Shown here piece after piece: positions 8,572 through 17,379 of a DNA stretch of 43,211 nucleotides (positions are counted from its first letter, which is position 1; each line of letters begins with the position of its first letter). The position numbers were made by a program, and so were the translations under genes. The stretch comes from Planctomycetota bacterium (GTDB lineage Bacteria; Planctomycetota; SZUA-567; H5-PLA8). The DNA lies in the NCBI GenBank assembly GCA_016200135.1, contig JACQFI010000118.1:1-43211 (forward strand). Reading direction: 5' to 3'. The notes beneath the pieces are model-generated. The model was given only the letters and a program-made list of their open reading frames with translations, had not been told where the DNA came from and made no database searches.

Positions 8572-9146
8572 TCGGCTCCCTTCGCCGAGAGCTTGCTCTC
8601 GACGCACGTGCGGAGGCGTTCGCGCACGCGCAGCAGGGTCTGGCGGATGGAGTCGGAGGAGTTCCCGAAGGCCTCGGCCATCTCATCGGACGAACGGCAT
8701 TCGTCGTAGCGCAGCCGGATCATTTCCTTCAGGCGCGTGGGCAATTTTTCGAGGCATTGGCGCAGCAGGCCCAGGCGGCATTCGAGCAGCTCGGGATCGG
8801 GCTCGGGGAGCTCGTTCTCGTTATCGGCCAGCCAGGCGACGGTGTAGCGCTGCCTGAAGCCGCGCTCGCGGCGGATGCGGCGCCATTCGTTGTAGATGTG
8901 GTTGCGCGTGATGGTCTCGAGCCAGGCCCAGAAGCTGGTGCCGGGGGTGAATTCGCGGAACCGCCGCCAGACCGTAAGGAAGACCTGCTGGCTGATGTCG
9001 TCGGCGCGGTGGGGATCGCCGGCACGCATGACGCACATGGCCCGCACCGCTGGGCTGTAGCGGCGCACGATCTCCGCGAAGGCGTCCATGTCGCCCGCGT
9101 GAGCTTTCTCGATCAGCTCGTCTGCCGAAATGGATAGCTCGCTCAT
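8568..9146 (-). CDS. ECF RNA polymerase sigma factor
   Basis: A 192-residue ECF sigma factor. Region 2 spans about 20-90 (DMDAFAEIVRRYSPAV, DISQQVFLTVWRRF, FWAWLETITRNHIYNEWRR). Region 4 spans about 125-180 (LPTRLKEMIRLRY, SSDEMAEAFGNSSDSIRQTLLRVRERL). The pattern is the RpoE-like type frequent in Planctomycetes. The start is either ATG 9152 or ATG 9146; the second is chosen because GGGA lies six bases before it. It overlaps the FecR-like gene by ATGA, so the two are made together. A secreted metalloprotease gene is divergent, 0.2 kb away, and is a plausible target. Confidence 0.92.
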   Translation of the reverse strand: MSELSISADELIEKAHAGDMDAFAEIVRRYSPAVRAMCVMRAGDPHRADDISQQVFLTVWRRFREFTPGTSFWAWLETITRNHIYNEWRRIRRERGFRQRYTVAWLADNENELPEPDPELLECRLGLLRQCLEKLPTRLKEMIRLRYDECRSSDEMAEAFGNSSDSIRQTLLRVRERLRTCVESKLSAKGAE

Positions 9147-9273
9147 AATCATTCCCAGGCAACTATGTCCTTATCACGATCCAACGTGACAAGTGTTTGG
9201 CTGCCCCCAACTGAATTTAAAGACTTATTTTTAATAAGGTTATGAAAACAAATGAGGACAAAGAAATTTTCTG

Positions 9274-9291
9274 TCACATGTTCATCACATG
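9274..9291. promoter_or_regulatory. TCACATG direct repeat, candidate regulator site
   Basis: TCACATG occurs twice (9274-9280 and 9285-9291) with an 11-base period, about one helical turn, in an AT-rich stretch between the divergent sigma and protease genes. A small palindrome, CTTATT-ttt-AATAAG, lies at 9224-9238. Both sit where operators for the pair would be expected. No binding protein can be named. Confidence 0.3.
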
Positions 9292-9348
9292 GGACATTTA
9301 TTCTCATCTTCGAATGAGCCAAGTCAGAAAACAGGGAGGCGAGCGATC

Positions 9349-11226
9349 ATGAAGAACGGCATCTGGGGTGCCCAAGCAACCATGCGGCTGGCCGTGGTGG
9401 TGATCGCGGTCTTCACGTTCTCGCCTGCGTTCGGTCAAGCGCAAGGGAATGGAGAAGACCACTGTCTGGATCAGTTCTACGGGAATGTCGGCCCGACCGA
9501 TTACCGGACCACGGGCAAGCAGGCGAAAATCGAGGGCACTTTCAAGCTGATCATGGCCATGGACAAGGACGGCACCAGCGGCCACGGCTTTTACCTGGAA
9601 GGCAAGGAAGAAAGCTCCAACGAGACCACCAACTACACGCTGGTCTTCGGCAAGAACGCCCCGCACGATCTGCCCAGCGGGTCGAAGGTCGTCGCCAACG
9701 GGAAGCTGAACGGCAAGGTGCTCTCGATCAGCTCCGGCACCGACAGCGGCGGCCTGCAGGTGACTACTCAAGCGACCGTACAGGCGGCGACCGGCCCCTA
9801 CAGCGTGACGGTGATCCTGGTCAACTTCAACGACTCGACGCTCGCGGCCACGCCCGCCCAAATCCAGAGCATGGTGAATACCAACCTGACGAACTTCTAC
9901 TCCGAGGTCTCGAACGGCAAGATGAGCGTCTCCTGCACGGTTAAGGGACCCTACACGATCAACTACAACGGCCTCGGAAACTGCAACTACGGTTCGTGGG
10001 CCTCGGCGGCAGACCAGGCGGCGGGCGTCAGCAGCGGGTATCGCATGTACGTGCTCGCCCCGAGCGGCTGCGGCTGGGGCGGCTTGGGGATGATGCCCGG
10101 CAACCAGACCTGGGTGAACGGCTCCTACTGGAGTTGGGCGGGCGTGTATCCGCACGAGTTCGGCCACAACCTGGGCATGCATCACGCCACGTACAACGGC
10201 AGCGAGTACGCCGATCATAGCTGCTGCATGGGCAACCCGAACTATCCGCCGCACTGCAACGGCGCGCACAAGGTCCAGATGGGCTGGCAGTCGTCGGGCA
10301 CCGTGGCGAACGTCTCCGCGAACGGCACCTATACCTACACGCTGAGCGCCCTCGAGAATAACACGACCACCACGCAGGTTGTTGAGATCCCCAAGCCGGA
10401 TACGGGCGATAACTACTACATCTCCTACCGCGCGCCCATCGGCATCGACGCGACCAACTTGGAATCGGGTTACCGCAACACAACCACCGTGCACCACTAC
10501 AGCTCGGGATCCACCTGGACGTACCTCAGCAGCTACCTGGCTGATGGGGGGACCTACTCCGATTCCGTGAACGGCATCACGGTGACGCAGACGTCGCACA
10601 CCGCGTCGACGGCCACGATCCAGGTGGTCATCCACGCCAACGTGAGACCCGTGGCGTCGGCCACGGCCACGCCCAGTTCCGGCGCGGCGCCGCTGGCGGT
10701 GGCCTTCGACGGCAGCGCTTCGAACGATCCCGACGGCTCGATCATCGCCTACGCCTGGAACTTTGGCGTCTCTCCGACGGTCACCGCGTCGGGTGTGACG
10801 GCTTCGTACACGTATACGAACCCCGGCACCTACTACGCGACGCTGACCGTGACGGATAACTCGGGCGCGGGCAATTCCACGACGATCACCATCACGGTGG
10901 CCGACCCGAACGCCATCAACGCGCCCAGCGGCCTGACGGCTGCGGTATCCAGCACGACGGTAACCTTGACCTGGAACGACAACTCGAACAACGAGACCGG
11001 CTTCGTGCTTGAACGCGGCGTCAAGTCCGGCAAAGGCGCCAACGCGACGATCACGTGGTCCTCGCTGGCCAGCGTAGGCGCGAACACGACGACCTACGCC
11101 AACACCGGCGTAACCAATGGGACCTATCAGTACCGCGTGAAGGCGGTCAACACCGCCACCGCGCATGAATCGGCCTGGTCGAACACGGCCTCGGCCACGG
11201 TAGGAAGCACCAAAGGACACAAGTAG
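9349..11226 (+). CDS. Secreted gametolysin-like (M11-type) metalloprotease with PKD and FN3 domains
   Basis: A 625-residue exported zinc protease. The ATG at 9349 follows GGGAGG and begins a signal peptide (cleavage near AFGQA). The metzincin site HEFGHNLGMHH at 269-279 gives zinc ligands His269, His273 and His279 and catalytic Glu270. Met294 in SCCMGNP is the likely Met-turn. Upstream strands such as VTVILVNFNDS resemble the M11 gametolysin fold. Residues about 431-521 form a PKD domain (FDGSASNDPDG, YTYTNPGTYYATLTV), and about 524-618 a fibronectin type III domain. It probably degrades extracellular glycoprotein or protein matrix. The extra domains suggest attachment to polymer or to the cell surface. 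A strong terminator follows. Confidence 0.88.
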   Translation: MKNGIWGAQATMRLAVVVIAVFTFSPAFGQAQGNGEDHCLDQFYGNVGPTDYRTTGKQAKIEGTFKLIMAMDKDGTSGHGFYLEGKEESSNETTNYTLVFGKNAPHDLPSGSKVVANGKLNGKVLSISSGTDSGGLQVTTQATVQAATGPYSVTVILVNFNDSTLAATPAQIQSMVNTNLTNFYSEVSNGKMSVSCTVKGPYTINYNGLGNCNYGSWASAADQAAGVSSGYRMYVLAPSGCGWGGLGMMPGNQTWVNGSYWSWAGVYPHEFGHNLGMHHATYNGSEYADHSCCMGNPNYPPHCNGAHKVQMGWQSSGTVANVSANGTYTYTLSALENNTTTTQVVEIPKPDTGDNYYISYRAPIGIDATNLESGYRNTTTVHHYSSGSTWTYLSSYLADGGTYSDSVNGITVTQTSHTASTATIQVVIHANVRPVASATATPSSGAAPLAVAFDGSASNDPDGSIIAYAWNFGVSPTVTASGVTASYTYTNPGTYYATLTVTDNSGAGNSTTITITVADPNAINAPSGLTAAVSSTTVTLTWNDNSNNETGFVLERGVKSGKGANATITWSSLASVGANTTTYANTGVTNGTYQYRVKAVNTATAHESAWSNTASATVGSTKGHK

Positions 11227-11296
11227 CCTCAAGCCTGAAGTTGAGGCTGCCGTATCCGCGCCCGCCCCGGAATCCCCGGGGCGGGCGCGTTATTGC
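11225..11296 (+). terminator. Double hairpin terminator
   Basis: AGCCTCAA/TTGAGGCT (11225-11248) overlaps the protease stop. It is followed by a perfect 14-bp stem, CGCGCCCGCCCCGG at 11257-11270 paired with 11276-11289, then TTATT. The T-run is short, but the stem is very strong. Confidence 0.75.
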
Positions 11297-11327
11297 AGGC
11301 AGCGGTTATCAGAATCGAAGGCGCTTA

Positions 11328-12848
11328 CTACCGCTTGGAGATCCAGTCGTAGGTCGCCGCGTAGGAGCCATCCGTTCGCTGCAAGCCGCGCGGATGAAAA
11401 GGCATGCCTCTTATGCGTCCAGCCGGTTCAACCCGCAGGCGGGCGATTTTCCAGAAGCCCACGGGCTGGACCTCGCCGGGGTCCGAGACACCGTTGCCGT
11501 TGGCGTCCTGCCAGACCGCGAGCCCCTTCAGCTCTTCGCCGGACAGCCAGCCGTCGCCATCGTCGTCGAGCATCCCAAAAGCCTGGTAGCCGTTCTCCCA
11601 AAAGATCCACCACGTGGCGTTGCCGAAAAGCTGGATCCCCGATTCCACGCGGCCGGCGGCTTCGGGATCCCAGACGAGCAGGCCGGCGCGGGGGGCGATC
11701 CAGGGCCAGTCTTCCTTTTTGCCGTCGCCATCCAAGTCGAAGACTGCGCGCCGATCAGGAGCCAACAGCTCGTCGAGCTTTGCGTCGCCTTCCAATGGCA
11801 AGAGCAGTGGCGTGACCGCACGGGGCCCGGACGGCATCTTCTCAAGCTTTTTCCGGGTCTCCGCCCATTCTTTCTGCTCTTTCTCGGTGCGGGTCCGCAG
11901 TTCGAGTAAGCGTACGATTCCCTGGCCCGCTTCGTGCGCCACGGATGACCAGAACATGGAAGGCTCGAGGTAGTCCTCTGGAATCTTGTCCGAATCTTCC
12001 TCCATCTCAGCCTTCTGGTCTTCTTCGTCCTCGGGCTTATGCTTCAGGGCCAGTTCAATGGCCTTGCGATAAGCGTTCAACGCTTCCTCGCGCCAAGGCG
12101 CTGCGAGCAGCTCATGAACACGATTGCCGATTTCCGCGTCTTTCGATTTCCGGTGTTCCACCAGCACTGGCCAGGCTTTATTTATCTCCTTGGCAAGCTT
12201 GTCCGATGCGTCCTGGCGCGTCTCGAAATCCTCGGCGCCCAATTTCGCCGTCAAGGCTTCGTAACCAGTCCGTTCCTCCTCGGAGAGTTTCTCCGGCACC
12301 TTCGCTTCCGGCGGCGCAAGGCCTTCCTTGGCGGCGAACGCCGCGCCCTGTTCGAGAACCCAGCCTTTGCCTAGATGGATCACTGGCTTATCCGGCGCGA
12401 GCTCGGCTGCCTTGCGGAAGTTCTCGACCGATTTGACGAGGTATTGGCGGAGGTCCTTGTCCTCGAGGGCGGAGGCGAGAGCGGGCTTGATTGAAGTTTC
12501 CGGTACTTCACCATCTTCATCCTCTTTGCCCGTAATGGATATGCGATCTTGGAATCGCACCAGCCGCGGCTTTTCGCCACTGCCGTCCTTATAAACCGCA
12601 AGGGCGTCTGTTTTCTGGCAAAACGCAAGGCTGTACACCCGCCCCAAGGCAAAGTAACCGTGTGGAAGGTCGGGATGTGCCTTTACGAACCGTTCAAGAT
12701 TCTTGGCAAGGCGTTCAACGGGCACGGGAGCAGGCATCGGGGCCCACATCGCTTGCGCCTTGGCCGCGAAGATCGCAACCAACCAGATCGCGCCGGTCCA
12801 TCCGAGCATCCGCGCCAGCTTGCTTCTGATTTTGCGTGAACGGGTCAT
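11328..12848 (-). CDS. Secreted protein with TPR-like helices and C-terminal EF-hand-like motif
   Basis: A 506-residue protein with an N-terminal signal (cleavage near AKAQA). Residues 45-175 contain TPR-like helices (HGYFALGRVYSLAF, VENFRKAAELAPDKPVIHLGKGW). A Glu/Lys-rich central region (175-330) includes another TPR-like pair (ALNAYRKAIELALKHK). The C-terminus has Asp-rich calcium-type loops: FDLDGDGKKEDW (about 370) and DDDGDGWLSGEEL (about 430), the latter a near-canonical EF-hand loop, followed by WQDANGNGVSDPGE. Such aspartate loops are common in planctomycete exported proteins. No enzyme signature is visible, and the function is unknown. It converges on the metalloprotease gene. Confidence 0.75.
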   Translation of the reverse strand: MTRSRKIRSKLARMLGWTGAIWLVAIFAAKAQAMWAPMPAPVPVERLAKNLERFVKAHPDLPHGYFALGRVYSLAFCQKTDALAVYKDGSGEKPRLVRFQDRISITGKEDEDGEVPETSIKPALASALEDKDLRQYLVKSVENFRKAAELAPDKPVIHLGKGWVLEQGAAFAAKEGLAPPEAKVPEKLSEEERTGYEALTAKLGAEDFETRQDASDKLAKEINKAWPVLVEHRKSKDAEIGNRVHELLAAPWREEALNAYRKAIELALKHKPEDEEDQKAEMEEDSDKIPEDYLEPSMFWSSVAHEAGQGIVRLLELRTRTEKEQKEWAETRKKLEKMPSGPRAVTPLLLPLEGDAKLDELLAPDRRAVFDLDGDGKKEDWPWIAPRAGLLVWDPEAAGRVESGIQLFGNATWWIFWENGYQAFGMLDDDGDGWLSGEELKGLAVWQDANGNGVSDPGEVQPVGFWKIARLRVEPAGRIRGMPFHPRGLQRTDGSYAATYDWISKR

Positions 12849-12937
12849 CGAAATGAATACACCACAGTTCTCTTTCTGGAGCCCAAGAAGGCGCGCTTCG
12901 CGGGCCTTCTTGACCGCCGAGACGGCAGGGCCGCGTT

Positions 12938-12967
12938 TTTCTCCGTGCCTCCGCGTCTCCGTGGTAA
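12938..12967. repeat. CTCCGTG/CTCCGCG dispersed repeat
   Basis: A run of imperfect 8-9 base units (CTCCGTGC, CTCCGCGT, CTCCGTGG) ends in TAA. A close copy is at 24978-25007 and a shorter one near 26178. All lie just upstream of genes. Confidence 0.6.
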
Positions 12968-13000
12968 GATTCGCGGGTTGGAGGATGAAGGAGAAGCGCG

Positions 13001-13294
13001 GTGCCCACGTACGTCTACGCTAAGAAGAGCGACGCCAATGAAGACGGCTGCGCGGAGTGCCGCGCGTCGTTCGAGGCCGTGCAGCGCATGAGCGACGCGC
13101 CGCTCGAGAAATGCCCGAAATGCGGCGCGCCCATCGAGCGCGTGCTGCAGGCGCCGATGCTCGGCAATATCGACAACAGCCTGAAAGGCCCCAGCGACAG
13201 CGCGCTAAAGCAGGCGGGCTTCACCAAGTTCAAACGCGCGGGCAAAGGGCAGTACGAAAAGCAGTATGGCACCGGGCCGGGCAGGCTGGGCTGA
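13001..13294 (+). CDS. FmdB-family zinc ribbon protein
   Basis: A 97-residue protein beginning MPTYVY with a GTG start preceded by AAGGAGAAG. Two CxxC pairs (CAEC near residue 18 and CPKC near 39) form the putative zinc ribbon of the FmdB family, including the typical FEAVQRMSDAPLEKCPKCG spacing. A short Lys/Ser/Asp/Asn-rich insertion precedes the first Cys pair, where most family members have YxCxxCG directly. The C-terminal part (FKRAGKGQYEKQYG) is typical. The role is unproven in the family and is often proposed as regulatory. Confidence 0.88.
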   Translation: MPTYVYAKKSDANEDGCAECRASFEAVQRMSDAPLEKCPKCGAPIERVLQAPMLGNIDNSLKGPSDSALKQAGFTKFKRAGKGQYEKQYGTGPGRLG

Positions 13295-13334
13295 GTTTCG
13301 TCGCAAACCTGACGGCCGCCAAAGCATTCCCTCT

Positions 13335-13390
13335 TAAAAAAGGGGTCGGTCGTCGATTGACTGCACAGACCCCCTACCGCTCCTTTTTTG
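13335..13390 (+). terminator. Likely terminator or repeat-derived hairpin
   Basis: AAAAAAGGGGTCGGT (13335-13349) can pair with ACCGCTCCTTTTTT (13376-13389) as an imperfect long stem ending in a T-run. Inside it, AGGGGTC also matches GACCCCCT. It sits just after the FmdB gene and could stop its transcript. It may also be a relative of the C/G-rich repeats. Confidence 0.5.
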
Positions 13391-13419
13391 TGTGGGGATT
13401 ACTCGAAAGGACCACACGC

Positions 13420-14580
13420 ATGCGGAATCTCGTGCTGGCGCTGACGCTTGGGGCGCTGGCGGGGTTTTGGGCCGGAGCCGCCGAAGAAGCGAAGATCGCG
13501 CCGACGGCGCAGGAGCGCGAGGCCCTGGAGTTCAAGGTGGCCGGCGACGAGTTGATGGAGGCCGGCAAGCCCGCGGAGGCGCTCGCAAAGTACAAGCTGG
13601 CGTTCGAAAAAGATCCCAAGCACCAGGAGACGCTCTACAACGGCGGCCTCGCGGCGTTCCTCTCCGGGGATTTCAAGACCGCCGCGGAGTGGTGGAAGCG
13701 CCTTAAAGAGAAAGCCCCCGACGACTGGCGCCTGCGCGCGAAGCTGATCCAGGCGTACCAGGCATTGAACGACGCGAAGGCGCGCGACGCCGAGCGTGCG
13801 GAACTCTTCGCGCTGCGGGCCAAGAGCAAGGACGAGGACTTCTTGCACTGGCCGAGCTACTGCCGCGACCAGTTGAGCGCGAACGGCAAGAAGGTCATGG
13901 CCTTCGAGTATTTCAAACTGGAAGGCGACCGTGCCATGCGCTACCGCTTCTCGGTGCTGAACGCCGAGGGCAACAAGGAAGAGTACTTTATCTCGCTGGG
14001 TTCGTACGAATTGACCAACGCGGTGGCCCGCGAGACCGGCAGCCTTAAAGAAGGCGAGCGGCTCTTTCACCTCGACGGGTACTACCAGGGCGAGCGCGAA
14101 CACCGGACCTTCGGCATGTTCAAGAAGGAGCCGACGTATGACGAGACGCGCGCGCTGGTGATCCAGGTGCTGGAGGAGAAGCTCGACGCGCTGTCGAGCA
14201 GCGTCGTGGGCGGCGGGCCGCAGGCCAAGAGCGGCGAACAGAAGGACGCCAAGGTGGAGGACCTGACCACGTGCGAGGAGAAGGTTGCGTATATCGACAA
14301 GCGCATGGGGACTCTCAAGGAACTCGCGAAGGGCGCTGATGACGTGAAGGACAAAGACAAGGGCGCGGCGATCAAGAAGGAGCTCGCCGACGTGATCGCG
14401 GAGTTCGCCACGCTTAAGGTAAAAGAGAACATCTCGAACGACGAACTGAGCGCGCTGACCGCACGCGCACGGGAGGCGCAGCTCAAACTGCTGGCGGAGC
14501 GAGCGAGTGGTCCAAAACAAATCGAGGAACCCGGTAAGGTTAATGATCTGGTCAAACGGCTGAACGAAGAAGATAAGTAA
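13420..14580 (+). CDS. Secreted TPR protein
   Basis: A 386-residue exported protein. The ATG at 13420 has AAAGGA upstream and starts a signal peptide (MRNLVLALTLG, cleavage near AGA). The frame is open further upstream into the FmdB gene, but that part is not coding. Residues 25-135 hold at least two TPR units (AGDELMEAGKPAEALAKYKLAFEKDP, NGGLAAFLSGDFKTAAEWWKRL). A beta-rich domain of unknown type follows at about 150-260 (VMAFEYFKLEGDRAMRYRFS, FHLDGYYQGEREHRTFGMF). The rest is charged helix, including coiled-coil-like segments. No catalytic motif is visible. The next gene starts ten bases later, so the two are probably co-transcribed. Confidence 0.8.
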   Translation: MRNLVLALTLGALAGFWAGAAEEAKIAPTAQEREALEFKVAGDELMEAGKPAEALAKYKLAFEKDPKHQETLYNGGLAAFLSGDFKTAAEWWKRLKEKAPDDWRLRAKLIQAYQALNDAKARDAERAELFALRAKSKDEDFLHWPSYCRDQLSANGKKVMAFEYFKLEGDRAMRYRFSVLNAEGNKEEYFISLGSYELTNAVARETGSLKEGERLFHLDGYYQGEREHRTFGMFKKEPTYDETRALVIQVLEEKLDALSSSVVGGGPQAKSGEQKDAKVEDLTTCEEKVAYIDKRMGTLKELAKGADDVKDKDKGAAIKKELADVIAEFATLKVKENISNDELSALTARAREAQLKLLAERASGPKQIEEPGKVNDLVKRLNEEDK

Positions 14581-14590
14581 AGGAGACCAA

Positions 14591-15058
14591 ATGCCTGACC
14601 ATCCCAACGATCAAGAGTTGGCTAAGTGGCAGCGCTGGTTCGCCGTCGAGTGCAACAACGCCGCTTGGGACCTTGCGGAGAAGCCGGAGCGCAGCACCGA
14701 AGAGAACGCGGCGATGCTGCAGGTGGCGCATGCCGCGGCGTATCACTGGTCGAAGGCTGGGAACGCGCTGAATCAGGTCCGGGCGCGGCTGCTGCTGGCG
14801 CAGGTTCATGCGCTGCTGGGGGACGGGCCTCGCGCGCTGGAGTACGCGCGGTCCAGCCACGCGGATCTTGCTCAACCGCAGAGCCCCGAGTGGGAGCGGG
14901 CGCTCGCGCATGCGGTGCTGGCGCACGCGGCCAAGGTCGCGGGGCAGGAGGCGCTCTACCGCGAGCACTATCCAGTGGCCAAGAGGTTGGGGGAGGGCCT
15001 CCCTGAGGACGACAAGGCGATGTTCATGAAGACCTTCGGGCAGATACCTGCTATCTGA
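14591..15058 (+). CDS. Hypothetical all-helical protein
   Basis: A 155-residue cytoplasmic protein with a strong ribosome site (AAAGGAGACC). It is Ala- and Trp-containing helix throughout (WFAVECNNAAWDLAE, HAAAYHWSKAGNALNQVRARLLLAQVHALLGD, RALAHAVLAHAAKVAG), compatible with a TPR-like superhelix. It follows the secreted TPR gene closely. The family is not recognised, though the pattern is coherent and well conserved in coding character. Confidence 0.7.
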   Translation: MPDHPNDQELAKWQRWFAVECNNAAWDLAEKPERSTEENAAMLQVAHAAAYHWSKAGNALNQVRARLLLAQVHALLGDGPRALEYARSSHADLAQPQSPEWERALAHAVLAHAAKVAGQEALYREHYPVAKRLGEGLPEDDKAMFMKTFGQIPAI

Positions 15059-15210
15059 ATTCTACGGATCACACAAAGTATTGTGATTAAATGGATTAAG
15101 TAATTCGAGGACCTACATCCTTGAAGTTCGGTTCCTAACACGTTACCTTTACAAACCTTAGCCAGTCCTGTTTGTGAACATGTGCAGCCGCCCTCGCAGG
15201 AGAGGTAATA

Positions 15211-16332
15211 ATGGCCGTTCCGATCTCCCAGATGTGGACCGTCGCGTCGTACGTGCTTGAACAGAAGCTCAAGGGCCGCAAGCGCTACCCGCTGGTCCTG
15301 ATGCTCGAGCCGCTCTTTCGCTGCAACCTGGCCTGCGCCGGTTGCGGCAAGATCCAGTACCCCGGCCACATCCTGAAGAAAGAGCTCTCGCCCGAGCAGT
15401 GCTTCGCGGCGGTGGACGAGTGCGGCGCGCCGATGGTGAGCATCCCCGGCGGCGAACCGCTCATGCATACGCGCATCGGCGAGCTCGTGGAAGGCCTGGT
15501 CGCGCGCAAGAAGTACATCTACCTCTGCACCAACGCGCTGCTGCTGAAGGAGAAGCTCGAAGCGGGCGTCTTCAAGCCCTCGAAGTACCTCACCTTCAGC
15601 ATCCACATGGACGGCGCGAAGGAGTGCCACGACTTCGCGGTCTGCAAGGAAGGCGGCTACGACGTCGCGCTGGGCGGCATTCGCGAGGCCGTGAAGCGCG
15701 GCTTCCGCGTGACGACGAACACGACCCTTTTTGAGGGCGCCGACGCCAAGAACATGCACGGCTTCTTCGACGACATGATGAAGGAAGGCGTCGAGGGCAT
15801 GATGGTGAGCCCCGGGTACAGCTACCAGAAGGCGCCGGACCAGGCGCACTTTTTGCACCGGCAGAAGTCGGCCGAGCTCTTCCGCGGCATCTTCGGGAAC
15901 CCGAAGAAGTCGTGGCAGTTCAACCAGAGCCCGCTCTTCGTCGATTTCCTGATGGGCAACATCGACTTCGAGTGCACGCCTTGGGGCAACCCGACGTACA
16001 ACCTCTTCGGCTGGCAGCGCCCTTGCTATCTGCTCCAGGAAGGCTATGTCAAGACCTTCAAGGAACTGATGGACGGCACCGATTGGGACGCGTACGGGCG
16101 CCGCAGCGGCAACGACAAGTGCAAGGACTGCATGGTCCACTGCGGCTTCGAGGCCTCGAGCGTGGACTACACGTTCGGCAGCCTGCGCGGGTTCCTGCGC
16201 ACGGTCAAGGCGACGCTCGCGGGCGTGGGCAAGACCGGGAACAGCAAGGAACCGCTCGTCGTTCCGGCCAACCGCCCGAACAAGCCGAAGAAACTGCCGC
16301 TGCCCGAACGCGCAGCGGCGGCGGCGGACTAG
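15211..16332 (+). CDS. hpnH: Adenosyl-hopene transferase HpnH (radical SAM)
   Basis: A 373-residue radical SAM enzyme. In the known pathway HpnH joins a 5'-deoxyadenosyl group to diploptene to make adenosylhopane, the first step of hopanoid side-chain extension. CxxxCxxC (Cys38, Cys42, Cys45 in RCNLACAGCGK) binds the iron-sulfur cluster. The HpnH signature continues with VSIPGGEPLMH, YLCTNALLL and FSIHMDGAKECHD. The C-terminal part has WGNPTYNLFGWQRPCYL and the Cys-rich KCKDCMVHCGFEAS. Length and start (AGGAGAGG upstream) fit the family. No squalene-hopene cyclase is in the window, but an HpnG-like nucleosidase is at 20799. A strong terminator follows. Confidence 0.95.
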   Translation: MAVPISQMWTVASYVLEQKLKGRKRYPLVLMLEPLFRCNLACAGCGKIQYPGHILKKELSPEQCFAAVDECGAPMVSIPGGEPLMHTRIGELVEGLVARKKYIYLCTNALLLKEKLEAGVFKPSKYLTFSIHMDGAKECHDFAVCKEGGYDVALGGIREAVKRGFRVTTNTTLFEGADAKNMHGFFDDMMKEGVEGMMVSPGYSYQKAPDQAHFLHRQKSAELFRGIFGNPKKSWQFNQSPLFVDFLMGNIDFECTPWGNPTYNLFGWQRPCYLLQEGYVKTFKELMDGTDWDAYGRRSGNDKCKDCMVHCGFEASSVDYTFGSLRGFLRTVKATLAGVGKTGNSKEPLVVPANRPNKPKKLPLPERAAAAAD

Positions 16333-16362
16333 AACCATTTTGGATTTGCGATTTTTGATTGG

Positions 16363-16398
16363 CCGCGGCGAGGAACACCTCGCCGCGGTTTTGTTTTT
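16363..16398 (+). terminator. Rho-independent terminator of hpnH
   Basis: CCGCGGCGAGG and CCTCGCCGCGG form a perfect 11-bp stem around AACA, followed by TTTTGTTTTT. Confidence 0.92.
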
Positions 16399-16432
16399 GC
16401 AAGCCGCTTGGCGGCCCAAGCGGCCAGCAGAG

Positions 16433-16459
16433 GGAGCGCCGGCCGGAGGCCGGCGCTCC
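16433..16459. repeat. GGAGCGCCGGCC palindrome
   Basis: GGAGCGCCGGCC and GGCCGGCGCTCC form a perfect 12-bp stem around GGA. It lies between convergent genes with no T-run on either side, so it looks like a dispersed palindrome rather than a terminator. Confidence 0.6.
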
Positions 16460-16475
16460 AACGGAACGCTTCGCG

Positions 16476-17159
16476 TCAGGGTTCCAGCCGCCGCTTACAC
16501 TCGTCCAAGATCTCTTTCGTCTTCGAGGCGCCGCAGCGGGTGACGCCGAGGGCGCGGACGGCGAGGAGGGCGTCGAGGTCGCGGACGCCGCCGGCGGCTT
16601 TCACCTGAACGTGTGGCGGAGCATGTTCGCGCATCAGCTTGAGGTCCGCGTGCGTCGCGCCGCCGGTGCCGTAGCCGGTGGACGTCTTGACCCAATCGGC
16701 GCGGACAGCGCCGCAGATTTTGCAGAGCGCGATCTTCTGGTCGTCGGCGAGGTAGCAGTTCTCGAAGATCACTTTGATCTTCTGTCCGCGTGCGTGCGTG
16801 AGGTCCGTGAGCGCGGCGATCTCGGCGCGGACGTAGTCCCAATCGCCGCTCTTTACCTTGCTTATGTTCACGACCATGTCGAGTTCCTCGCCGCCGTCGT
16901 CGAGCGCCTGCTGCGCTTCGGCGCGCTTGACCGCGGTGGTATGGCCGCCGTGCGGAAAGCCGATGGTGGTGCTCGCCTTCACGCCGCTGCCTTTAAGGAT
17001 CTGCGCGCAGCGCTTGAGGTAATACGGGAGGATGCAGACGCTCGCGACGCGGTACTGCACGGCGAGCGCGCAGCCGGCCTCGAGTTCCTTGTCCGTGAGC
17101 ACCGGATTGAGCAGCGAGTGGTCGATGGTCTGCGCGATCTCTGCGTAGGTGTAGCGCAT
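16476..17159 (-). CDS. deoC: Deoxyribose-phosphate aldolase
   Basis: A 227-residue class I aldolase that splits 2-deoxyribose-5-phosphate into glyceraldehyde-3-phosphate and acetaldehyde in deoxynucleoside breakdown. Asp94 in ELDMVVNI, the Schiff-base Lys158 in WVKTSTGY and Lys187 in VKAAGGV match the three catalytic positions of the family, as does STTIGFPHG. The ATG at 17159 is chosen; a TTG four codons upstream abuts the GGGAGG ribosome site and is less likely. No thymidine phosphorylase or phosphopentomutase is adjacent. Confidence 0.95.
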   Translation of the reverse strand: MRYTYAEIAQTIDHSLLNPVLTDKELEAGCALAVQYRVASVCILPYYLKRCAQILKGSGVKASTTIGFPHGGHTTAVKRAEAQQALDDGGEELDMVVNISKVKSGDWDYVRAEIAALTDLTHARGQKIKVIFENCYLADDQKIALCKICGAVRADWVKTSTGYGTGGATHADLKLMREHAPPHVQVKAAGGVRDLDALLAVRALGVTRCGASKTKEILDECKRRLEP

Positions 17160-17379
17160 GGGCTCGTTCAACCTCCCTGGGTTCTCGTTTGCGGCGTCCG
17201 CCGGAGCCGCTTGGTTGTAGCGCTCTTTTAGTCCGGGTACAGGAGGCTAGAACAATGGGCAGCCACAGGGAGTGTTAGTTGGCAGTTGTTTCGGCGAAAG
17301 AAAGTCTTAAAAACCCTGTATTGTAAAAAACCAATGTAAGCAGTTGGGTAGAATGCCACATGTCCAAGAAAGGGCGCGC

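Noticed and set aside
9304..11232. Long open frame on the minus strand opposite the metalloprotease
   Set aside because: Arg/Val/Gly-rich translation with no domain; it mirrors the GC-rich codon pattern of the real gene with the HExxH site.
13057..13419. Upstream extension of the secreted TPR gene
   Set aside because: It overlaps the FmdB gene in another frame and a terminator-like hairpin; the signal peptide and ribosome site place the start at 13420.
16433..16459. Terminator between hpnH and deoC
   Set aside because: A perfect stem but no T-run on either strand; the real hpnH terminator is at 16363-16398.
14968..16461. Open frame opposite hpnH
   Set aside because: It is antisense to a clear radical SAM enzyme and shows no recognisable features.
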